The notes under the pieces: generated by a model | Told to the model about the DNA's origin: nothing | Seen by the model: the letters and a program-made list of their open reading frames with translations, nothing else | The model's database searches: none | Translations under genes and position numbers: made by a program | Shown here: one piece after another, positions 1 through 8,694 of the stretch | How the letters are laid out: every line of letters begins with the position of its first letter | Numbering within the stretch: the stretch's first letter is position 1 | NCBI GenBank assembly: GCA_900539525.1 | Contig: UQCM01000007.1 | Span: forward strand, 1 to 64,000 | Length of the DNA: 64,000 nucleotides | DNA from: an uncultured Blautia sp. | Lineage (GTDB): Bacteria > Bacillota > Clostridia > Lachnospirales > Lachnospiraceae | Reading direction: 5' to 3'

Positions 1-58
1 TGGTGAGCCAGCTCCCCAAGGCAAATATTTATAAATCTGCATGACTCTGAACAGTTAC
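1..58 (-). repeat. Miniature inverted-repeat element, cut by window start
   Basis: This is the terminal part of the repeat family described at 48371-48523, entering from the left edge. It ends in GACTCTGAACAGTTAC, the inverted form of the family terminus, and keeps the adjoining CAAATATTTATAAATCTGC arm. How much of the copy lies before position 1 cannot be seen. Confidence 0.8.
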
Positions 59-151
59 GACAAATGAGCCTTACGTCGATTTTTCCGTGCTTAAATGAAA
101 AACCATGACTTTGGAACCCGCTAAACGAAACTCTCAGCTATATAACAGGAC

Positions 152-175
152 GGGGCTGCCCTGTGTGGCAGCCCC
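152..175 (-). terminator. GC-rich hairpin after the GG-leader peptide gene
   Basis: A perfect 9-bp stem (GGGGCTGCC / GGCAGCCCC) with a 6-nt loop lies 30 nt after the stop of the small peptide gene. Read on the minus strand it is followed by GTCCTGTTATATAG, which is only moderately U-rich, so this is a probable rather than textbook terminator. Confidence 0.5.
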
Positions 176-205
176 TGGATCCTAAAGCTGGTGTATGGTT
201 CAAAA

Positions 206-352
206 CTATACGTTCTTCTTCATGTTGTCAGTAATATCTCCTGTTTTTCCAACATGTGCATTTCTCATGCTGCCGCCTGTTACATCGTCCAGATCATCCA
301 TATCCAGTTCCATTTCACCTTCAAGAATCTCCTGATTTTTCTTTTCTTCCAT
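206..352 (-). CDS. 48-aa peptide with double-glycine leader (RiPP- or bacteriocin-like precursor)
   Basis: This small gene starts at ATG 352 with a strong AAAGGAGG site 10 nt upstream and stops at TAG 206-208. The N-terminus is acidic and contains LDMDDLDDVTGG, ending at Gly26-Gly27. That is the pattern of leaders cut after GG by peptidase-containing ABC transporters. The predicted core is residues 28-48: 21 residues, rich in Asn, Lys, Thr and Met, with no Cys and few hydrophobic residues, so it does not look like a lanthipeptide or a classic membrane-active bacteriocin; a signalling or adhesion peptide is equally possible. The gene lies 50 nt downstream of the giant surface protein gene on the same strand and may be cotranscribed with it. 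No transporter or modification enzyme is visible, and the window ends 205 bp further on. The coding call is firm; the function is inferred from the leader only. Confidence 0.75.
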   Translation of the reverse strand: MEEKKNQEILEGEMELDMDDLDDVTGGSMRNAHVGKTGDITDNMKKNV

Positions 353-402
353 TTCTCTTATCCTCCTTTCACAAATCTTCTGATGTGACTATTCTCTCAC
401 AT

Positions 403-3400
403 CTAACGTTTTTTTACAACTGCTGTTGAGGCAATTCCGGCTTTTTTCAGTGCTTTCTTATAAACTGTCAGATATTTTTTCGGAACTGAGAACACTGCTT
501 TCCTGTTTGTCTTCGCAAATGCGCTCTTTCCGATGGCTGTCTTCTTAGCTGTCTTAAAGACAACCTTCTTCAGAGACGTACAGCCGTAGAAGGCCTTCTT
601 GCCAATGGATGTAACATTCTTTGGAATTGTAATGGCAGTCAGCTTCTTGCATCCTGCAAACGCAGATGCTTCAATCTTCTTAAGCGCTGTACCCTTGAAT
701 GTCACCTTCTTAAGCTTCGTGCAGCCACTGAATGCTCCTGTTCCAATCGTCTTTACATTGCTTCCAATGGTCACTGTCTGCAGAGCTTTGTTACCCTTGA
801 AGGCTCCTGATGCAATTCCTGTCACCTTGTATACATCGCTGCCGATCTTGATCGTCGCCGGAACGGAAACTGTTTTTGCTGTCTTGGCCCCTGATGTGAA
901 GGTCACTTCTTTTGATGCTGCAGAGATGCTTGTAACCTTATAGTTTCCTCCATTGTAAGCTGCAGTATCGCCTACCCTGGTCTGATCCGGTGCCGGTGCA
1001 GGATTGTTATCCTTCGGTGGCTCCGGTGTCGTACCACCAGCAGTTTTTACAGTAACTTCTGTACTGCAAATCTTGATGGCCTCTACAGGAATCTGTCTGT
1101 TATCAACAACCTCAAAATACTTCGTACTGTCATTTGTCATATCAAGACTGATCTGTGATACTGCACATTTCGGCATTACATAAGCATTCAGCTTCGTCTT
1201 TCCTTCTTTCAGTGCTTTGAAACCGCCGGCATCATATACATCCAGAATCTCCGGATCATCACATCCCCAGATTACGTGGAGACCTTCCGTACCGGTGATG
1301 CCTTCCTGCTCATCTGCCATAGAGGATCTGATATTTGCTGTAACCTTTGTGATGTCGCCCACCTTCGTTTCGATCGGTTTGCCGTCGTTGATCATCATTT
1401 CCTGGATGCTCTCTACATACTTGTAAGCGTCCGCAGATACGAAGCGCTCAATGATATCTGACTTCTCGCTGCCATTTACAGAAGCGTTAAATGTTCCTGT
1501 AGAGATCAGATCTACCAGGTTTCCTTCTTCATCTGTCGTGCGTTCTGTGACAAACATTTCTCTCTCGTCTATCTCTGCGACAGCAGTGATTTCTGTGGAT
1601 GCACCCATATCCAGAGCCTCTACTTTTGCAGAAGCGATCTCCTTTGGATTGCCATCCTTATCTGTCATGGTAAAGGAAACCGTATCCTCAGCTGAGATTC
1701 TGTTTGCCAGGTTCTCCACCTTTGCTTTTAACTCAAATACATTTCTGATGCCTGTCTCTGTTACCTCGAAATCTGTGAGAGCAAGATTTTGTTCAATCTC
1801 TTCATGGAAGCTCTTCTCTGCCACAACACCGTCTGCATTTTCTACACGGATCGTATAGCCGCCTGCTACTGCTTCTTCATCCAGTGTCAGGATTGCCTGT
1901 CCATCCCATTCCTGTCCGCCGTACAGTCTGTCGATCGTGATAGCATCCACCGGACGTGTCTCAGTAACCGTACTGTCCTCTGTGGTTTCTGTCACTGTTT
2001 CCATCAGAATGGATCTGCCGTCTTCATCCTTTACCGTCACCGTGAGATTCTCTGCTGTGCCGAATCCTTCATTTTTGATCATGAAGTCTATCGTATTATC
2101 AGCACCTGCCGTCAGATCTTCAAGAACCACATTCTCCAGTGCAGGATAAGCTTCTGTGCAGTTTACATCCACAGCTACTAAAGCCTTTGCTTTCTCATCT
2201 GGCTGTGCATATGCGGTATACTCTTCCTCTGTCGGAATCTCCATCTGATCTTCTTTGGCTGCCCGACTGTTGTAGTCTTCTACTTCCTTCTTAAACTCTT
2301 CATAGTCCTTTATTTCCGTTCCGGTCACAGTAGCTATCATCTTCAGGCTGCCCTGTTCATCTGCCACAAATGCCAGATCGCCATAGTTCAATCCGTTTCC
2401 TGATGTGATCTGAAGCGCATCGGTCTTTACCGCACTGCTCATATCATATCTGGAAGCGTAGATCTGCGTCTCAACCTTCCGGTTCGCCACATCTGCAGCT
2501 TCTTCGCTGTCAGGCTCTACTCCCTCTTTGAGTGTAAAGCCATTCTGTGTCCATACGAAGTAGATATAGTGATTATCAACCACATAGCTGTCAAAGCCTG
2601 TGATCTCACTCTCGGCATTGTCTGTATCCTCCGCACGCGGACCTTCTACTACGGTAAATGCAGGCTCATACTCTTCGCAGTCAGCTGCTTTGTTCACATA
2701 GTAATACTCGATTCCATCCTTATTGCCTTTGAGCAGTGTCGTAGTACTGTTCCGAACAAGTCTGGAGATATTCATCATCTTGATGTCTCCTCCTGAGAGC
2801 CAGCACAGATAAGTATCTGACGCATTCTCACTGCTGTTCAGACGGATAAACTGTACATCCATATCGCTGACATTATCCGATGTAAGCATGATCGGATGAG
2901 AGAATACATCATTTTCAAAGTCATAGATCTGCATGTAGATATCGCGGTCATCAACCGTTGTCAGGCTCTCATCATAGTCAACCACATAAGCAAAGAGTCC
3001 CAGTCCATTATAGGAGATAGCCGTACTGTCAACGATCTTCGGCTCACGTATTACCAATGCGTCTTTGACTTCATTGCTTCCGCTGACTGATGTGTCTCCC
3101 TCTACAATCGAACTGTCCTTGATGTCCGGACTCTGTACGGTATAACCGTTAAAGATCTGCGGTGCCTCTGTCCAGCGGCCCTCTTCATCCAGTGTCTCCT
3201 GAATATAAACAGACGGTGCCGTATTCATAAAGATCTGTCCGTACCAGTCTGCCTCATAATTATCCATGAGCACTGTCTTCTGTTCATCCGTTGCATCTTC
3301 AGGTGCAATATTTGCGATAATCTCGGCCTTCTCTGCATCCGTATAGGTATCCTTCCATGTACCGGAAGCAAAGTCATATTTCCGGTATGCCATCAGACTG

Positions 3401-6400
3401 TATGCCGGGTGGATCACATCACCGATCACTTCCCCTTCTGTCAGACTGGATACCTCATACTCATTCTTTGTATAGTATACGATCAGATCATTGCCACTGT
3501 AGGAGATGCTCGGATTTACATCTGATACGGTATCCTCACCGGTTTTCTTTGTGACTTCCATTACATCACCAAAGGCCATGGTTGTCTTGTTAAACAGGCG
3601 CGCATGGATATTCAGTGAATTCATCATAGCTACACGGGAAGTATCATTTGTAAATATCTGGTCTGCGCTTGACCATGCCACCAGGATTCCCTTATCTCCC
3701 AGATCCTCGATCACAGGTGCCTCATCAAGTGTTCCATCATCCTCCAGAAGAACCGGCTGCTGCCACTTCTGTCCGTCAAAGATCGCATAGTAGGCAGCTG
3801 CTGCATTTATACTCTCTCTGGTCATATCATCATCCAGGAATACTGCCAGCATCTTTCCATCTCCGAAAGAGATCAGCTTTGCGTCCGGATGTGTGTAGAC
3901 ACCTTCCTGTAAAGTGGTGATGCTTACGCCTGCTCCGTCCTCTTCTACCGAGTAGGCACTCATGCCGCTTCCGTCATTCCATCCGCCTCTGTTCTCCAGA
4001 TAAGCTCTGTCATTTGCCTGCAGCATATCAGAGGAATCATGCAGATAATTCAGGTTTTCCAGCTCCTCAAACGCAGAACCGCTGTTTCCGAACAGGTTTA
4101 CATCCTTGGAAACAAATGGCCAGTCCCCACCGATACCCATTACAGATACGCCGATGGATGCGGAAAGATTTACCATTCCGGTGTTTTGTCTGCTGTCCGT
4201 ATAGAATGTCATGTAAAACTGTGCGGTTCCGGTAACGGTTACTGTGATCAGTTTGCCTATACCTGCTCCTGCCTTTATCGAAATATACGGATTCACCTCA
4301 AAGGTTCCGGATCCGTCAAAGGCACGGTCATCGGATTTCAGATCACAATCGAAGATATTGATCTTCTTTTCTCCATTCTTATCCTCCGCCAGGGTATTGA
4401 GATAGTATCTCTGTGGATTTGACTGATCTTTGCGCTCCTCCACTACAAACAGAGCACTTGCTGATCCGCCTGCGCCAAAGCCCAGATAGATCGTGATTCC
4501 AATCGGTGTGACAAACTCAACATTGACTTCAGCGCCGCCTTTGATTTCTGCGAGCACCATCATATTCTTAAAGTACCACTGACTTGTTGTTTTATCCAGT
4601 GCAAAGGACATAGAGAACTTGAATCCCACATCCAGATTGACACCGGCACCGATATTCGTCTTTGTTTTTGAATCACCTGCTTCGATCTTATCAAGCTGCT
4701 CATTATACTTTTTATCAGCCGCAGCCTTTGATTCACTTGTCTTTGCGATCTCCTGATTGATTTGCTGTCTCTTTGCAGGATCTGTTTCTTTTTCTGCCTT
4801 ATTCTTCAGATTCAGCAGCTGCTCATCCAGATCGGCTTTTTCCTGCGCCACCGACTGCAGACTGGCTGTTTCTTTCGATTTACTGATACCATCCTTGGAG
4901 AATCCAAGACTAATCGTCTTAACTGTGTTTCCGTTTTCATCTGTTACTGTACTTACTGCATCACTTTCATCGAAATCTCCATTCCATCCCAGGTTAAAGG
5001 CAGAATCAATGGTTCCGACCAGCTTGATCGCTGTATTTGCACCGCCAAACGCAAAGCTGTTCAGCAGATCCAGTGTACCGATCGCTTCCGTAAGAGTGAT
5101 TCCTGTCTCACGCTCCAGATACGTAAATCCATTGCTGTCTTCAAACTGAACCGTCAATCTGGTACCCGGTGTCAGTCCAAGTTCGAAAGGCTTGAACTCC
5201 AGGGTGAACCATCCATTATCCTTTGGCTGTATGGTTTTTGTAACGGTACTGCTTGAAAGCTTTCCATCTCTGTCATAGAAACGAAGTGTTGCCTTTTTCG
5301 GAATAACAGATGGAATGCTTCCGGTCTGGATCTTCAGGCGATAGGTATGCTTTCCATTATTAATATCTGTCAGACTCGTAATCAGTTTCTCTTTTCCGCC
5401 ATCTGCCAGATATGCCTCCGCATTCTCCACCCAGATTTTTTCATTCGCATCGATCTCGATCGTTTTAAACATACCGGGTGTGCAGACCTCGGAAGTATTG
5501 ATGCTTCCTCCGTTCGGAGCCGTGTAACTGATATTTGCAAGATAATAGCCATACACACTGAAGGTATCATCATAGACACTGAAATATCCGTCTCCACCCT
5601 TCTGTCTGCTGCTGCTTGGATTGTTTTTGGTCAGCTCTGACTGATTGGATACTGTGATCGTTGCGCCGTTGATTCCCCTTTTGGACTCTTTTCCGGTATA
5701 GATCTCCTTTTCCTTCAGAATGAGCTTTCCTTCAATATCCTGCGGATTCTTCACTTTGCTTGCCGGATAGAAATCATAATAAATCCTGGTAAACGGAAGT
5801 TTCGTTGTGTAGGCAAGCACATCACCGCTGATCGGAGTAAAGCTCTTGTATTCCGGATAGGCAGCGATCTCTTTCTCGCTGATCGCACCATTTTTATCCG
5901 TATCCAGAGTTCCGTCACGCCAGTATGTCATATAACCTGCATCCGGAATACCGATCAGACGATAGATCTGCTCCAGTGATACCGGTTTGATTACCATCTC
6001 TTTTTTATTGTTTCCGGAAGCTGCGTTTCCTGTACTTGCATCTGCATACATAACGGAGCCTTTTCCCGTATTGTTTCCTTTCGGATCCGCCTTTACGGTA
6101 ATCGTCGGCTCTGTATACAGCATCGAAACTGTATAGTTTCCAAGAGGTGTGATCTTTATCGTATCCGCCCGATCGGATTTTATCGGATCGACCGCCCTCT
6201 CGCTGGTCTCGGTGACATATTGGGGATTACACCATGTGCCTGTGTTTTCTGTTGTCTCTATCTTCTCAGTAAGAGAAAAGCCGGTGACTGCAAATCCTGT
6301 TTTGGGAACTCCGACGACATTCACCGTATCCAGAGTTTTTACTTTCAGAACAGAATTGTTGTTATATCCCTTATAGGTTCCCTTATTTGTCTCCGCGTTC

Positions 6401-8454
6401 TTAAAGGTAACGCTTCCGTCCTTTACCTGATATACCGGACGGATATTGATGACATTATTTGCCTGAAGGTAATTTTTCTTTTTGCAGGTGTCAATAAAGG
6501 ACTTATCGAAAGTAATACTGTCTATGGTATCGCCCCACTGCTGCTTTCCTTTCAGGCGTATCTGCCACCCTTCGAAGGATACACGGGAACTATCTACAGC
6601 TATACCAGAAGAAGTCTTCATATCCTTATTCAGATACTGTGTCAGATTGAAACTGTCTGACTTCTTATATACTGTTGCACTGCCCGAACCATTAACCTTT
6701 GCCTGACCGAGCTGAAGCACATTTCCATCCTTGACACCGCCTTTTCCAGTGGAGGAATAGATCTGCTCAACATATGTATTCGTTGTATTAATAAGCTTAC
6801 CCTGTTGATTATGTCCGAAGTCATTGTTGATCGTAAACGTATATCCCGGATAGATGACCTCGATCTTTTCCACATACAGATTCGCATTTCTGTTTTCACC
6901 GTAAGTAGATACGACACCAAAGATTCTGGCATTTTCTGTCATGGCACCATTCGGAAGAGTGATATATGCAGTGGTTGACCCATAATGCCCGTCTTTGCTC
7001 TGCTCATATACTTTTGTATTTTGGTTCCAGCTGCCATTTGTTCCGATATAGAACATGATCTTACGGTTGCGTGCTGTTTTTTTGTCACATTTACCTCCGT
7101 ATTCGTACTCACCTTTATCTGATTTCCAGGTGATCCTCACCTCACTTGCCGTGGACAGATCGATACCTTTCGCCACCTCACGGGCTGTTGTCCCGTTTTG
7201 AGTTTTGCTGACACTGAATTCTTTTTTAGGCCAATACGTATCGGTCTTTGCAAGTCCTTCCATTCCCTCCTGTACTTCCTGCACTGCGGAATCATCCGGC
7301 ACGATCGTCACAAGGGTGGAATTGGCTGATTCGTCAACGGTGGCACCCTCTGCGGTAAGACCCACATAGAAGGATACCTTTTCTTCCTTCTGGCCATTCA
7401 GAAGCTTCACCCGGACTTCCTTCTCTGTCATACCCGGTGCAAATACCAGTTCCTGCGTAAATGCTTCATAGTCGGTTCCCGGAAGCGCGTCTCCCTGGCT
7501 CGTTCCTACTGTAACCACGGACATCTGGTCAAGTCCCGTCCTGCGCTCTACTGTCAGGACTGCCTCACCATCTGCGCGGCTTACCATGATCTCGGAATCT
7601 CTCATGGCAAAGCCAACCGCTTCCATCTCATCGTTGTCCACAATGTTCAGGTATGCATTGTAATGAGATCCAAGGCCGGATCCTTCTGCATCATAAAGTG
7701 CAAACATTACCTGTTCCTGAGATTCAGACAGTACGTCATCGATGATATCTACAGAAATCACCTTTTTGTACTCGCCCGGAGCAAATTCCAGGGTACAGGA
7801 TACGCCATCAAGATCCTTAGCCATCGCCATGACCTCTGCCTCTCCTGACTCCAGGATCTCATCCGCCTGAGCTGCCTTTTCCCCGTCAGCCTCCAGCGTA
7901 CGCCAGCCTGACTGTACCGGGGTCACACCCGTCTGGGCTGCTTTCGCCGCAGCCAGCCCGTTCTTTTTGGAGGACAGGGCTTTCATAACATCCTCTTCAT
8001 TCATATCCAGGTCTATGCCTGTTTCCTCTGTCTCCACATCCAGTGATCCATCATCCTCTGTGGTCAGAGAATCTGAATACTGCTCCACCAGAGTCTTAGC
8101 GTCCGGCTCCGCCTCCAGTGTCCTTTCGGTGAAAGCTGATTCCTTCACCGTCAGCAGGTAGTCCTGTCCATAGGAAGCAGATACATCGATTGCCTTGAAT
8201 ACCACACTTGCGGCATTCTCTGTCCCTCCCTGCCGGACGACCAGAATTTCCCGTTTTTCACCCTCTGTGCCTTCCAGCTGAGTTTCATAAAATCCAAACA
8301 GTCCGTCCGGATACTCCTCAATGGAGGCCGCCAGGGTCTCTTTCAGTTCCTGCTCATCAACCGCCGGCGCCGGTGCTGCATAGCTGACCATGGGAGCCAG
8401 TTCTGTTCCGAGCAGTGCTGCTATACTAAGCAGCGAGATCCATTTTTTTAACAT
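403..8454 (-). CDS. Giant secreted Calx-beta / BspA-like LRR surface protein
   Basis: A 2,683-residue secreted protein. The start at 8454 is chosen over an upstream in-frame ATG (8484) because CAAAGGAGG ends a few nt before it and a signal peptide (MLKKWISLLSIAALLG, ending near SYAAPA) follows directly. Visible parts in order: Calx-beta-like strands at about residues 70-100 and 215-385, interrupted by an acidic insert; a beta-rich region; an EF-hand or dockerin-like loop DTDKNGAISEKE near 843; a coiled coil at about 1195-1255; a Gly/Val-rich amphipathic beta region near 1265-1450; repeated beta segments like a degenerate propeller (1500-2000); a CARDB-like Ig segment near 2110; a Pro-rich linker near 2475; and BspA-type LRR_5 repeats at 2525-2683 ending VVKKR. 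There is no LPXTG or transmembrane anchor, so retention probably depends on the C-terminal module shared with the sialidase at 38059-42903. Adhesion or matrix binding is inferred; no catalytic motif was recognised. Confidence 0.85.
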   Translation of the reverse strand: MLKKWISLLSIAALLGTELAPMVSYAAPAPAVDEQELKETLAASIEEYPDGLFGFYETQLEGTEGEKREILVVRQGGTENAASVVFKAIDVSASYGQDYLLTVKESAFTERTLEAEPDAKTLVEQYSDSLTTEDDGSLDVETEETGIDLDMNEEDVMKALSSKKNGLAAAKAAQTGVTPVQSGWRTLEADGEKAAQADEILESGEAEVMAMAKDLDGVSCTLEFAPGEYKKVISVDIIDDVLSESQEQVMFALYDAEGSGLGSHYNAYLNIVDNDEMEAVGFAMRDSEIMVSRADGEAVLTVERRTGLDQMSVVTVGTSQGDALPGTDYEAFTQELVFAPGMTEKEVRVKLLNGQKEEKVSFYVGLTAEGATVDESANSTLVTIVPDDSAVQEVQEGMEGLAKTDTYWPKKEFSVSKTQNGTTAREVAKGIDLSTASEVRITWKSDKGEYEYGGKCDKKTARNRKIMFYIGTNGSWNQNTKVYEQSKDGHYGSTTAYITLPNGAMTENARIFGVVSTYGENRNANLYVEKIEVIYPGYTFTINNDFGHNQQGKLINTTNTYVEQIYSSTGKGGVKDGNVLQLGQAKVNGSGSATVYKKSDSFNLTQYLNKDMKTSSGIAVDSSRVSFEGWQIRLKGKQQWGDTIDSITFDKSFIDTCKKKNYLQANNVINIRPVYQVKDGSVTFKNAETNKGTYKGYNNNSVLKVKTLDTVNVVGVPKTGFAVTGFSLTEKIETTENTGTWCNPQYVTETSERAVDPIKSDRADTIKITPLGNYTVSMLYTEPTITVKADPKGNNTGKGSVMYADASTGNAASGNNKKEMVIKPVSLEQIYRLIGIPDAGYMTYWRDGTLDTDKNGAISEKEIAAYPEYKSFTPISGDVLAYTTKLPFTRIYYDFYPASKVKNPQDIEGKLILKEKEIYTGKESKRGINGATITVSNQSELTKNNPSSSRQKGGDGYFSVYDDTFSVYGYYLANISYTAPNGGSINTSEVCTPGMFKTIEIDANEKIWVENAEAYLADGGKEKLITSLTDINNGKHTYRLKIQTGSIPSVIPKKATLRFYDRDGKLSSSTVTKTIQPKDNGWFTLEFKPFELGLTPGTRLTVQFEDSNGFTYLERETGITLTEAIGTLDLLNSFAFGGANTAIKLVGTIDSAFNLGWNGDFDESDAVSTVTDENGNTVKTISLGFSKDGISKSKETASLQSVAQEKADLDEQLLNLKNKAEKETDPAKRQQINQEIAKTSESKAAADKKYNEQLDKIEAGDSKTKTNIGAGVNLDVGFKFSMSFALDKTTSQWYFKNMMVLAEIKGGAEVNVEFVTPIGITIYLGFGAGGSASALFVVEERKDQSNPQRYYLNTLAEDKNGEKKINIFDCDLKSDDRAFDGSGTFEVNPYISIKAGAGIGKLITVTVTGTAQFYMTFYTDSRQNTGMVNLSASIGVSVMGIGGDWPFVSKDVNLFGNSGSAFEELENLNYLHDSSDMLQANDRAYLENRGGWNDGSGMSAYSVEEDGAGVSITTLQEGVYTHPDAKLISFGDGKMLAVFLDDDMTRESINAAAAYYAIFDGQKWQQPVLLEDDGTLDEAPVIEDLGDKGILVAWSSADQIFTNDTSRVAMMNSLNIHARLFNKTTMAFGDVMEVTKKTGEDTVSDVNPSISYSGNDLIVYYTKNEYEVSSLTEGEVIGDVIHPAYSLMAYRKYDFASGTWKDTYTDAEKAEIIANIAPEDATDEQKTVLMDNYEADWYGQIFMNTAPSVYIQETLDEEGRWTEAPQIFNGYTVQSPDIKDSSIVEGDTSVSGSNEVKDALVIREPKIVDSTAISYNGLGLFAYVVDYDESLTTVDDRDIYMQIYDFENDVFSHPIMLTSDNVSDMDVQFIRLNSSENASDTYLCWLSGGDIKMMNISRLVRNSTTTLLKGNKDGIEYYYVNKAADCEEYEPAFTVVEGPRAEDTDNAESEITGFDSYVVDNHYIYFVWTQNGFTLKEGVEPDSEEAADVANRKVETQIYASRYDMSSAVKTDALQITSGNGLNYGDLAFVADEQGSLKMIATVTGTEIKDYEEFKKEVEDYNSRAAKEDQMEIPTEEEYTAYAQPDEKAKALVAVDVNCTEAYPALENVVLEDLTAGADNTIDFMIKNEGFGTAENLTVTVKDEDGRSILMETVTETTEDSTVTETRPVDAITIDRLYGGQEWDGQAILTLDEEAVAGGYTIRVENADGVVAEKSFHEEIEQNLALTDFEVTETGIRNVFELKAKVENLANRISAEDTVSFTMTDKDGNPKEIASAKVEALDMGASTEITAVAEIDEREMFVTERTTDEEGNLVDLISTGTFNASVNGSEKSDIIERFVSADAYKYVESIQEMMINDGKPIETKVGDITKVTANIRSSMADEQEGITGTEGLHVIWGCDDPEILDVYDAGGFKALKEGKTKLNAYVMPKCAVSQISLDMTNDSTKYFEVVDNRQIPVEAIKICSTEVTVKTAGGTTPEPPKDNNPAPAPDQTRVGDTAAYNGGNYKVTSISAASKEVTFTSGAKTAKTVSVPATIKIGSDVYKVTGIASGAFKGNKALQTVTIGSNVKTIGTGAFSGCTKLKKVTFKGTALKKIEASAFAGCKKLTAITIPKNVTSIGKKAFYGCTSLKKVVFKTAKKTAIGKSAFAKTNRKAVFSVPKKYLTVYKKALKKAGIASTAVVKKR

Positions 8455-8558
8455 ATTTTCCCTCCTTTGTTTTTTCTGTATCATATCGTTTCCGGATTCA
8501 GCCGGAAATGGTATGACATATTATGATACCGGGCGCAAAGGTCTTTGATCCCAGTTTC

Positions 8559-8610
8559 ATATGTTATATAATTATAACATATTCGACGTTTTTTTGCATT
8601 TTTTTTACAA
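8559..8610 (-). promoter_or_regulatory. Promoter and operator region of the giant surface protein
   Basis: On the minus strand a TATAAT hexamer (8571-8576) sits inside a perfect inverted repeat, ATATGTTATA-TAAT-TATAACATAT (8559-8582), a plausible repressor site. Upstream are a GTCGAA box and ACAGTTGTAA (TTGTAA at 8605-8610), both also found before the sialidase gene. Here TTGTAA is 28 nt from TATAAT, ten more than the 18 nt seen there, so a different weak -35 may be used. Confidence 0.5.
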
Positions 8611-8638
8611 CTGTAAAATAACCGTTTACAACAAAAGT

Positions 8639-8683
8639 GTAACTGTTCAGAGTCATGCAGATTTATAAATATTTGCCTTGGGG
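8639..8683 (+). repeat. Half copy of the miniature inverted-repeat element
   Basis: This is the first 45 bp of the 153-bp family (GTAACTGTTCAGAGTC through to TTTGCCTTGGGG) without the rest of the element or the second terminal repeat. It lies just after the stop of the phosphodiester glycosidase gene and upstream of the giant surface protein promoter. Confidence 0.8.
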
Positions 8684-8694
8684 TGTCCTGTCTT

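Noticed and set aside
191..388. 65-aa open frame on the plus strand
   Set aside because: It is antisense to the GG-leader peptide gene, which has a strong ribosome site and a clear leader motif; the plus frame has none.
5865..5935. Dockerin domain in the giant protein (cellulosome link)
   Set aside because: Only a single EF-hand-like loop DTDKNGAISEKE is visible; a dockerin needs two, and no cohesin is nearby.
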